Source: Lachnospiraceae bacterium
GTDB lineage: Bacteria; Bacillota; Clostridia; Lachnospirales; Lachnospiraceae
Direction: 5' to 3'
DNA length: 7,284 nucleotides
Assembly (NCBI GenBank): GCA_017961385.1
Contig: JAGCXJ010000097.1
Span: 1 to 7,284 of the forward strand
A program made the translations under genes and the position numbers. This document shows, in pieces, positions 1 through 5,450 of the stretch (its first letter is position 1; every line of letters begins with the position of its first letter). The notes below the pieces were generated by a model. The model did no database searches. It had not been told where the DNA came from and saw nothing but the letters and a program-made list of their open reading frames with translations.

Positions 1-531
1 GATCATACGCCTGTAATCGCCTGTAAGATAGGGTTCGCATTCAGCACAGTTTGCTATGCAGTAATCTATCTTGTCAGGCTCCTTTGGAGAAAGCTTGACG
101 TGCGTAGGAAATCCCGCACCGCCCATTCCGACAACGCCGGCAATCCTTATCTTTGCTCTAATATCTTCTTTTGAAAGCTTGGATAGATCATTTGTAATCT
201 GATACTCTACTTCTTCATATTTGCTGTCATTAGCTATAATGATGCTCTCGACCATGTCTCCGGTTACTACACGTCTTTTTTCGATAGCAGTCACGCTGCC
301 GCTTACAGTTGAATAGATGGGCACAGAAACAAAACCGCCGGCATCAGCGATCATCTGTCCGCGTAAGACTTTATCACCTTTTTTAACAACTGGGACAGCC
401 GGGGCTCCGATATGCTGAGAAAGCGGAAATACCAATTCCTTGCCCGGCAGAATATCAATTATAGGTCTGTCTTTTGACAACTCTTTTCCGTCATAGGGAT
501 GAAGACCTCCCCTAAAACTATGCTTTGCCAT
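1..531 (-). CDS. rnfC: Electron transport complex subunit RnfC, N-terminal part (runs off the left edge)
   Basis: RnfC is the peripheral NADH-side subunit of the Rnf complex, the membrane ferredoxin:NAD+ oxidoreductase that pumps Na+ or H+ in anaerobes. The reading frame is open from an ATG at 531-529 to the window edge (177 codons). It starts MAKHSFRGGLHP, typical of RnfC. Residues about 45-90 form the biotinyl/lipoyl-like barrel (GAPAVPVVKKGDKVLRGQ, then STVSGSV). The nucleotide/flavin-binding Gly loop GMGGAGFPT is at 135-143, followed by the family signature NCAECEPYLT at 161-170. The C-terminal ferredoxin-type 4Fe-4S cysteines lie outside the window. A GGAG seven bases before the ATG supports this start. 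It is the first gene after a divergent promoter region, so it probably leads an rnfCDGEAB operon continuing leftward; that order is inferred. Confidence 0.95.
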   Translation of the reverse strand, partial: MAKHSFRGGLHPYDGKELSKDRPIIDILPGKELVFPLSQHIGAPAVPVVKKGDKVLRGQMIADAGGFVSVPIYSTVSGSVTAIEKRRVVTGDMVESIIIANDSKYEEVEYQITNDLSKLSKEDIRAKIRIAGVVGMGGAGFPTHVKLSPKEPDKIDYCIANCAECEPYLTGDYRRMI

Positions 532-558
532 ATACAACTCCAATCGCATATTTTTACT

Positions 559-596
559 TATATAACTATACTATTTTTGGTTTGAAATTACCACAA
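559..596 (-). promoter_or_regulatory. Candidate promoter region for rnfC
   Basis: The AT-rich spacer between the divergent genes holds two imperfect sigma-A-like pairs reading toward rnfC. One is TTTCAA (587-582), a 17-base gap, then TATATA (564-559). The other is TTGTGG (596-591), a 17-base gap, then TAGTAT (573-568). Neither is a close consensus match. Some promoter must lie here because rnfC is the first gene on this strand, but the exact boxes are uncertain. No convincing operator palindrome was seen. Confidence 0.3.
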
Positions 597-622
597 AAAA
601 ATCCCACCAGGATTCAAATATA

Positions 623-631
623 TGTTATTAT
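623..631 (+). promoter_or_regulatory. Candidate extended -10 element for the exonuclease gene
   Basis: TG-T-TATTAT at 623-631 resembles an extended -10 (TGnTATAAT, one mismatch in the hexamer). It lies about 30 bases before the ribosome binding site of the plus-strand gene. No acceptable -35 is seen 16-18 bases upstream, which extended -10 promoters can tolerate. The call is weak because the whole spacer is rich in A and T. Confidence 0.3.
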
Positions 632-652
632 AGTAATGTATGTAAAATACTT

Positions 653-658
653 GAGAGG
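653..658 (+). promoter_or_regulatory. Ribosome binding site that decides the exonuclease start
   Basis: GAGAGG at 653-658 is the only Shine-Dalgarno-like sequence here. It is two bases from the ATG at 661, too close, and eight bases from the ATG at 667. The second ATG is therefore preferred. Confidence 0.6.
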
Positions 659-666
659 TAATGCGA

Positions 667-1779
667 ATGAAAACAATAAGCAATACTGTAAACAACTCTG
701 ATTTTTCGATCGATACCAGTTCTATCGGTGAAGCTTTAGACTGCGTATTCATCGATATAGAAACCACAGGTCTTTCATCAGAGCACTCCTATATATATCT
801 GATAGGTGCTGCATATTTTGATAATTCGAAAAACAGTTGGGAGATCAAGCAATGGCTAATCTCATCTCCTTCAGAAGAAAAGGAAATGCTCGCAGCTCTA
901 ACCGATTTCATTCAATCATATAAAACCGTTGTTCATTACAACGGCAACAGTTTCGATCTTCCTTTTATAAATGCACGCTGCAAGGCATGCGGTATTAACT
1001 GGGATTTTGCCAATATGGCCGGAGTTGATATATACAAGAGAGTTTCTTCATTAAAGCATTTCTTAAAGCTTGACAGTTGCAAGCAGAAAAGCATCGAAGC
1101 TTTCATGGGTATACAAAGAGATGATGAAAACAGCGGAAAAGAACTTATAAAAGTATACCGCGAATACAGCTCAACCAAATCCGAAGATAAGGAAAAGCAG
1201 CTCCTTTTACATAATCATGATGATGTTTTAGGTATGCTTAAGATCCTTCCGGTATTAAACTATACAGATATCTTCTTTAAAGGTGTATCAGTAAAGAAGG
1301 TCCAGACAAATATCTACAATGACGTACTTGGTATGTCAAAGAAAGAACTGATCATATCGATCGCACTTCCTTCTTCCATACCCGTCGCGATCAACTATAA
1401 TGCCAACGGATGCTACTTCTCAGCCAAAGAGAGTGACGGTCTTATAAAGGTTCCTCTTCTGCACGAAGAGATGAAGTACTTCTATTCAAATTATCAGGAT
1501 TACTACTATCTTCCTGAAGAGGATGTGGCAATACACAAGTCTGTTTCTGAATATGTTGACAAGGATTTCAGAGAACCTGCTAAAGCACATAACTGTTATA
1601 CACGCAAAGTAAGTGATTATCTTCCTCAGTGGGCTCCGGTCGAGTTTGAACCGTTCTTTAAGAGAGATTATGATTCATCCTTCCTGTATTTTGAGCTTAC
1701 AGATGAATTAAAGACAAACAGAGATGCGTTCAAGAAATACGCAGATAATGTTTTAAAGATGATGTATAACAGCAAATAA
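667..1779 (+). CDS. YprB-type ribonuclease H-like / DEDD exonuclease-fold protein
   Basis: A 370-residue soluble protein with an N-terminal DEDD exonuclease (RNase H-like) domain of the YprB kind, expected to bind two metal ions and cut nucleic acid; the real substrate of this family is not established. Numbering here is from the upstream ATG at 661 (subtract 2 for the preferred start). Exo I is FIDIETTGL with D32 and E34. Exo II is HYNGNSFDLPF with D99. Exo III is LLLHNHDDVLGML with H186 and D187/D188. All four acidic positions are present, so the domain looks active. Residues from about 215 to the end (with the stretch YYLPEEDVAIHKSVSEYVD) form a second half that I do not recognise. No signal peptide or membrane segment is seen. 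It is a single-gene unit: divergent from rnfC, convergent with cheR, and ended by the terminator at 1793-1822. The start at 667 is chosen from Shine-Dalgarno spacing; 661 remains possible. Confidence 0.88.
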   Translation: MKTISNTVNNSDFSIDTSSIGEALDCVFIDIETTGLSSEHSYIYLIGAAYFDNSKNSWEIKQWLISSPSEEKEMLAALTDFIQSYKTVVHYNGNSFDLPFINARCKACGINWDFANMAGVDIYKRVSSLKHFLKLDSCKQKSIEAFMGIQRDDENSGKELIKVYREYSSTKSEDKEKQLLLHNHDDVLGMLKILPVLNYTDIFFKGVSVKKVQTNIYNDVLGMSKKELIISIALPSSIPVAINYNANGCYFSAKESDGLIKVPLLHEEMKYFYSNYQDYYYLPEEDVAIHKSVSEYVDKDFREPAKAHNCYTRKVSDYLPQWAPVEFEPFFKRDYDSSFLYFELTDELKTNRDAFKKYADNVLKMMYNSK

Positions 1780-1792
1780 TTATTCAAAAATC

Positions 1793-1822
1793 AAAAAGGA
1801 TTGGGTTTTCCAATCCTTTTTT
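1793..1822. terminator. Bidirectional intrinsic terminator between convergent genes
   Basis: A perfect 12-bp stem (arms 1793-1804 and 1810-1821) with a five-base loop. The GC core is GGATTGG/CCAATCC, flanked by five A on one side and six T on the other. It therefore reads as an intrinsic terminator on both strands. It lies 13 bases after the exonuclease stop and 6 bases past the cheR stop, serving both. Confidence 0.9.
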
Positions 1823-1828
1823 AATATC

Positions 1829-2611
1829 TCAATCTGCAGGTTTTTCATAAAAGAAATTGCTCTTTCGAACATATCCGATCGTTTTGTAGTTTAAGATCTG
1901 CTCTGTACTGCCTATGAAAAGTACTCCTCCTTTTGCAAGCGATTCAAAAAACTTTTCAAACGTCTCATCCTTTGCTTCTTCGGTAAAGTAAATCAGAACA
2001 TTTCTGCATACGATCAGGTTGCACTGTTTGATGAACGGATCCTTTAAGAGATTGTGTTTTCTGAATTCAACGCATCTTTTGATCTCATCGCTTATCTGAT
2101 AGAAATCACCGTTCTTTTTAAAGTATTTCTCCTTGTATTCTGCCGGAACAGATGTAACGCTCTTATGACCGTACATTCCGATCTTTGCTTTTTCTATGAT
2201 CTCATCACTCAGATCTGTTGCGATGACTTTGATCTGAGAAAGCGGAACATATTTTGAAAGTGCCATTACGAGTGAATATGGTTCATCACCCGTTGAACAC
2301 GCAGCACTCCAGATGGTAAGGCGGTTTCCGAAACGCTCGATGAGTTTCGGGAATACCTCTTCCGTCAAATACTTCCACTGCTCGGGATTTCTGTAAAATT
2401 CTGATACATTGATAGTTATGTATTCAACAAACTCTTCCAGAAGAGCCTTATCTCTTTTAACCAGAGCAACAAAATCATCGTATCCCTTTGAATTGTGCCT
2501 CATTATGAAAGCATCAATTCGTCTTTTCATCTGATTCTGTTTATAAGAAGACAGATCGATCTGTGTGAGTCTCAGAATCTCATTTACAAAATAATCATAA
2601 TCATATGCCAT
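1829..2611 (-). CDS. cheR: Chemotaxis protein methyltransferase CheR
   Basis: CheR transfers methyl groups from S-adenosylmethionine to glutamates on methyl-accepting chemotaxis receptors, setting adaptation together with the esterase CheB. The 260-residue length is usual. The N-terminal CheR domain (about 1-75) has LSSYKQNQMKRRI and the hallmark NVSEFYRN at 68-75. The SAM-binding motif I is SAACSTGDEPYS at 102-113; many relatives have Glu rather than Asp at position 109, a conservative change. ATDLS (D133) is the acidic SAM-ribose site, and CRNVLIYF at 202-209 is the later family motif. There is no signal peptide, TPR or receiver extension. The start ATG is preceded by GGGG nine bases upstream. 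It is monocistronic, with its own promoter at 2650-2679 and a shared terminator. No other chemotaxis gene is in the window, so it is an orphan locally. Confidence 0.95.
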   Translation of the reverse strand: MAYDYDYFVNEILRLTQIDLSSYKQNQMKRRIDAFIMRHNSKGYDDFVALVKRDKALLEEFVEYITINVSEFYRNPEQWKYLTEEVFPKLIERFGNRLTIWSAACSTGDEPYSLVMALSKYVPLSQIKVIATDLSDEIIEKAKIGMYGHKSVTSVPAEYKEKYFKKNGDFYQISDEIKRCVEFRKHNLLKDPFIKQCNLIVCRNVLIYFTEEAKDETFEKFFESLAKGGVLFIGSTEQILNYKTIGYVRKSNFFYEKPAD

Positions 2612-2649
2612 CTTATCTTACCCCGCAATAACATTTATTTATATCAGAT

Positions 2650-2679
2650 ATTATACTACTTTTTCATAAAAAAAGGCAA
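2650..2679 (-). promoter_or_regulatory. Sigma-A type promoter of cheR
   Basis: On the minus strand, TTGCCT (2679-2674, four of six matches to TTGACA) is followed by an 18-base gap and a perfect TATAAT (2655-2650), about 38 bases before the cheR ATG. Its -35 overlaps the first bases of the T-tract of the rpsA terminator, so the two signals are interlocked. The sequence does not suggest a flagellar sigma-28 promoter. Confidence 0.7.
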
Positions 2680-2715
2680 AAAAATACGCGTATGGATCAG
2701 TTAAATCCATACGCG
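2678..2715 (-). terminator. Intrinsic terminator of the rpsA operon
   Basis: A perfect 11-bp stem CGCGTATGGAT/ATCCATACGCG (2715-2705 and 2697-2687 read on the minus strand) with a seven-base loop, followed after two bases by seven T. It lies 14 bases beyond the rpsA stop. It ends the operon running from the RpiR-family regulator to rpsA. Confidence 0.93.
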
Positions 2716-2729
2716 CTTATCAGTCTGTT

Positions 2730-3878
2730 TTATTCTTCTGTTTCTTCTTTTTCTTCAGCTATTGCCTTGTCAATATCTACAGAAACAACATCTGCATCTT
2801 CTTCAGGCTGCTCTTCGCTTGCTTCAGGCTCGATAAGAGCTTTCATGCTGAGGCTGATCTTCTTGTCATCAAGATTGAAATCAACGATCTTTGCTGTTAC
2901 TTCTTCGCCAACCTTCAATACATCAGAAGGCTTCTCGATATGATCCTTAGAGATCTGAGAAACATGAAGGAGTGCATCAACTCCGCCACCGAGTTCGATA
3001 AATGCACCAAACTCTGTCATACGAGCTACCTTACCGGTAACAACATTGCCTACTGCGAATCTAGATTCTGCATCCTTCCAGGGATTCTCATCTTCAAACT
3101 TGCAAGAAAGAGCGATCTTTCCGCCTGAGATATCCTTTATAAAAGCTTTTACAGTATCGCCAACTTTGAATACCTTCTTGGGATTCTCAACTCTTCCCCA
3201 GCTCATCTCTGAGATATGAAGAAGTCCGTCAGCTCCGCCGAGATCGATGAATGCACCGAAGTCTGTTACATTCTTAACCTTGCCTTCGATAACATCGCCG
3301 ACATTGATTCTGTCAAACAGTTCCTTCTGAGCTTTTTCTCTCTCAGCAGAAAGAAGCATGCGTCTGTTACCTATATAACGTCTCTTGCGAGGATTGTACT
3401 CTGTTACTACGAATTCGATCTCCTGACCTTCATACTTTGAAAGATCCTTCTCATATGTGTCTGAAACAAGACTTGCAGGAATGAATATTCTTACTTCATC
3501 AACAACGACACATACACCGCCTTCTAATACCTGTGTAACCTTTGCCTTTAAAACTTCCTGGTTGTTGAATGCGTCTTCGATTCTCTTGTTACCCTTTTCT
3601 GCAGCAAGTCTCTTGTAAGAAAGAAGCACCTGACCTTCGCTGTCATTTACCTTGATGACTTTAACTTCCATTGTGTCACCAACCTTGGCAACTGTTGTAA
3701 GGTCTAAGTTCGATTCGTTTGTGTATTCACTTCTTGTGAGAATACCATCTGACTTGTATCCGATATTAAGAATGATCTCATCAGGCTTAACATCGATGAC
3801 AGTACCTTCTACTACCTCTCCCGAATGGATTGTTTTGAATGATTCTTCTAACATTTGTTCAAAAGTCAACTCTGACAT
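2730..3878 (-). CDS. rpsA: Four-domain S1 RNA-binding protein (30S ribosomal protein S1-like)
   Basis: A 382-residue S1-type protein expected to bind single-stranded RNA and to assist mRNA handling on the 30S subunit. Numbered from the ATG at 3878, four OB-fold S1 repeats follow each other: about 20-91, 107-176, 192-262 and 277-349. Repeats 3 and 4 are canonical (VTDFGAFIDLGGADGLLHIS and MTEFGAFIEL, then ALLHVSQIS). Repeats 1 and 2 are more divergent, as usual in low-GC Gram-positives. A very acidic tail (about 350-382, rich in Glu and Asp) ends the protein. E. coli S1 has six repeats, so this is the shorter Firmicute form. The frame stays open upstream to a TTG at 3896, but that TTG sits inside the Shine-Dalgarno; the ATG nine bases after GAGGAGG is the start. 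The gene overlaps the end of ispH by 20 bases in another frame. Confidence 0.95.
   Translation of the reverse strand: MSELTFEQMLEESFKTIHSGEVVEGTVIDVKPDEIILNIGYKSDGILTRSEYTNESNLDLTTVAKVGDTMEVKVIKVNDSEGQVLLSYKRLAAEKGNKRIEDAFNNQEVLKAKVTQVLEGGVCVVVDEVRIFIPASLVSDTYEKDLSKYEGQEIEFVVTEYNPRKRRYIGNRRMLLSAEREKAQKELFDRINVGDVIEGKVKNVTDFGAFIDLGGADGLLHISEMSWGRVENPKKVFKVGDTVKAFIKDISGGKIALSCKFEDENPWKDAESRFAVGNVVTGKVARMTEFGAFIELGGGVDALLHVSQISKDHIEKPSDVLKVGEEVTAKIVDFNLDDKKISLSMKALIEPEASEEQPEEDADVVSVDIDKAIAEEKEETEE
3859..3864 (-). other. Possible +1 slippery stop (UUU UGA) at the end of ispH
   Basis: The last sense codon and stop of ispH are TTT TGA, followed by A. A Phe-tRNA on UUU can move one base forward onto another perfect UUU; reading then continues as GAA CAA ATG in the S1 frame. 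This resembles the CUU UGA +1 site of prfB. Unlike prfB, no Shine-Dalgarno lies about three bases upstream: the nearest one is 23 bases away. Whether it is used is unknown. Confidence 0.25.
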
Positions 3879-4722
3879 AATTTTGAACCTCCTCAATAAT
3901 ATAGTCTGGGGTAGAAGCCCCCGCAGTAATGCCCACCAGTCGAACAGATTTAGTAAGATCTAAATTCAAGTCATCTAGTGTCTGGATAAAATGTGTATCC
4001 TCACATTCTTCCTTGCAGATCTCATACAGCTTTTTTGAATTTGAACTGTGAGTATCTCCAATTACTATCATCGTGTCGACTTTTGCTGCTATTTTACGGC
4101 TCTCACTCTGCCTCTCATAAGTAGCGTTGCATATAGTCGTCACAACATTAACATCATAACCTAAAGTCTGTATTTTTTCAACTATTTCTTTAAATTTATT
4201 ATGGTTAAATGTAGTCTGTGCAACAACACAATAAGAGGTGTCTTTTTCAAAACTTATATCATCAACTTCTTCAAGTGATTCTATCACGGTTGGAGGTGTT
4301 GTGCTCCACCCCATGATGCCCTCAACTTCCGGATGATTTTTATTACCTATTATTATGATGTGTTTGCCCTTTTCACTTTCTTCCCTGACGGTGTTGTGTA
4401 TCCTTTTAACAAACGGGCATGTTGCATCGATTATCTCAAAGCCTTTTTTAACAAGATCATCCTGTTCCGCTTTCGATATTCCATGAGATCTGATTATCAT
4501 CACATTATTGGTATCACATGCTATTTTATCAAGTTCCTCTTTCGATCTGACAGCATGCACTCCTTTTTCTTCAAGAGACTTAACGACCTCTTCATTATGG
4601 ATGATAGGACCGTAGGTATAAATATTTTTACCAGTGTTATCTTTTGCCTGGCTCTCGACCATGTCAACAGCTTTTTTTACACCGAAGCAGAATCCTGCAT
4701 TTTTTGCCGTTATTACTTCCAT
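3859..4722 (-). CDS. ispH: 4-hydroxy-3-methylbut-2-enyl diphosphate reductase (IspH/LytB)
   Basis: IspH is the 4Fe-4S enzyme that makes the last step of the MEP pathway, reducing HMBPP to isopentenyl and dimethylallyl diphosphate for undecaprenyl and other isoprenoids. The 287-residue length is standard. The three cluster cysteines are visible: C12 in NAGFCFGV, C102 in DATCPFV and C198 in TICNATYERQ. Substrate-site residues H42 (GPIIHNEEV), H80 (RSHG) and H130/E132 (NHPEVEG) are present, as are GDTHSSNSKKL and the closing ITAGASTPDYIIEEV. The start ATG has GAGG five bases upstream. It lies 50 bases after cmk and overlaps rpsA. In many Clostridia IspH is fused to S1 as one polypeptide; here the two are separate frames. 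Confidence 0.97.
   Translation of the reverse strand: MEVITAKNAGFCFGVKKAVDMVESQAKDNTGKNIYTYGPIIHNEEVVKSLEEKGVHAVRSKEELDKIACDTNNVMIIRSHGISKAEQDDLVKKGFEIIDATCPFVKRIHNTVREESEKGKHIIIIGNKNHPEVEGIMGWSTTPPTVIESLEEVDDISFEKDTSYCVVAQTTFNHNKFKEIVEKIQTLGYDVNVVTTICNATYERQSESRKIAAKVDTMIVIGDTHSSNSKKLYEICKEECEDTHFIQTLDDLNLDLTKSVRLVGITAGASTPDYIIEEVQNYVRVDF
3888..3894 (-). promoter_or_regulatory. rpsA ribosome binding site inside ispH coding sequence
   Basis: GAGGAGG, nine bases before the rpsA ATG, is also the Glu-Glu-Val coding sequence of the conserved IspH C-terminus (PDYIIEEV). It fixes the rpsA start at 3878 rather than the upstream TTG. It implies that ribosomes finishing ispH pass directly over the rpsA initiation site, that is, translational coupling. 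Confidence 0.8.
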
Positions 4723-4772
4723 ATCTTCCTCAAATCACCAGTTTGCATCATTGATATTAAATCCAGATTTAA

Positions 4773-5438
4773 TTATTTAATCTTTTTAATGAGATCTACT
4801 ACAGTCTGTACCACTTCATCTATTGTCATATATGAACTGTCTACAAGAACAGCATCATCTGCCTGTTTAAGAGGTGATATCTCTCTTGTCATGTCTCTGT
4901 GGTCACGTTCAATTATATCAGCCTCGATAGTTGAAAGATCGGCTTTCTCGCCTTTGGCAACAAGCTCATCATATCTTCTTTTAGCTCTTACCGCAGAGCT
5001 TGCTGTCAGATATATCTTAACATCGGCGTTCGGGAGCACTACAGTTCCAATATCTCTTCCGTCCATTACAACGTCAGCGTTAGCAGCAAGTTTCTTCTGA
5101 AGTTCTACAAGCTTTTCTCTGACATTCTTGTTTGCACTCGTAGCGCTTGCCATATTCCCGACTTCTTCTGTTCTTATAAGACCGTTTACATTTTCATCAT
5201 CAAGAAGAACTACCTGTTCTCCATCTCTGTATGCTATGGAGATATCAGCATCCTTGCACTTTTCTGATACCTTTTGCGTTTCTTCCGGCTTTATGCCGTT
5301 TCTGATGAAATACAGAGCCATAGCTCGATACATTGCACCAGTATCTACATATATATATCCCATTTTCTTTGCTATCAGTTTTGCTATCGTTGATTTTCCT
5401 GCTCCGGCAGGTCCATCGATTGCTACATTAATACTCAT
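4773..5438 (-). CDS. cmk: Cytidylate kinase (CMP/dCMP kinase)
   Basis: Cmk phosphorylates CMP and dCMP with ATP, recycling cytidine nucleotides for RNA, DNA and phospholipid synthesis. The 221-residue cytosolic protein is full length. From the second ATG it starts MSINVAIDGPAGAGKST with the P-loop at 9-17. DTGAMYRA at 32-39 and DGRDIGTVV at 126-134 are the CMP-binding signatures. ERDHRDMTREISPLKQADDA (roughly 174-193) holds the lid arginines and the C-terminal family motif. Two adjacent ATGs exist (5441 and 5438). AGGAGG at 5450-5445 is only three bases from the first and six from the second, so 5438 is preferred. The gene starts 12 bases after the flavoprotein stop, clearly in the same operon, and is followed by ispH. 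Confidence 0.96.
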   Translation of the reverse strand: MSINVAIDGPAGAGKSTIAKLIAKKMGYIYVDTGAMYRAMALYFIRNGIKPEETQKVSEKCKDADISIAYRDGEQVVLLDDENVNGLIRTEEVGNMASATSANKNVREKLVELQKKLAANADVVMDGRDIGTVVLPNADVKIYLTASSAVRAKRRYDELVAKGEKADLSTIEADIIERDHRDMTREISPLKQADDAVLVDSSYMTIDEVVQTVVDLIKKIK

Positions 5439-5444
5439 CATAAT

Positions 5445-5450
5445 CCTCCT
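5445..5450 (-). promoter_or_regulatory. cmk ribosome binding site
   Basis: AGGAGG directly follows the TAA of the flavoprotein gene. Six bases separate it from the ATG at 5438 and three from the ATG at 5441, favouring the former. The abutting stop and Shine-Dalgarno suggest coupled translation. Confidence 0.7.

Noticed and set aside
532..666. Operator palindrome or riboswitch in the rnfC/exonuclease spacer
   Set aside because: Only AT-rich sequence with weak promoter-like boxes is seen; no clear inverted repeat, Rex-like site or structured leader.
3876..3896. TTG at 3896 as the rpsA start
   Set aside because: The TTG overlaps the GAGGAGG ribosome binding site itself, and it has no such site of its own; the ATG at 3878 has ideal spacing.
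4756..4773. Inverted repeat ATTAAATC-CA-GATTTAAT right after the cmk stop, as terminator
   Set aside because: The stem is almost all A-T with a two-base loop and no T-tract follows on the minus strand; it lies inside an operon. At most a weak mRNA hairpin.
4333..5100. Long plus-strand open frame (255 codons) opposite ispH and cmk
   Set aside because: It lies wholly antisense to two certain genes, its translation is Phe/Ser/Ile-rich with no motif, it has no convincing ribosome binding site, and it reads as a shadow of the opposite coding frames.
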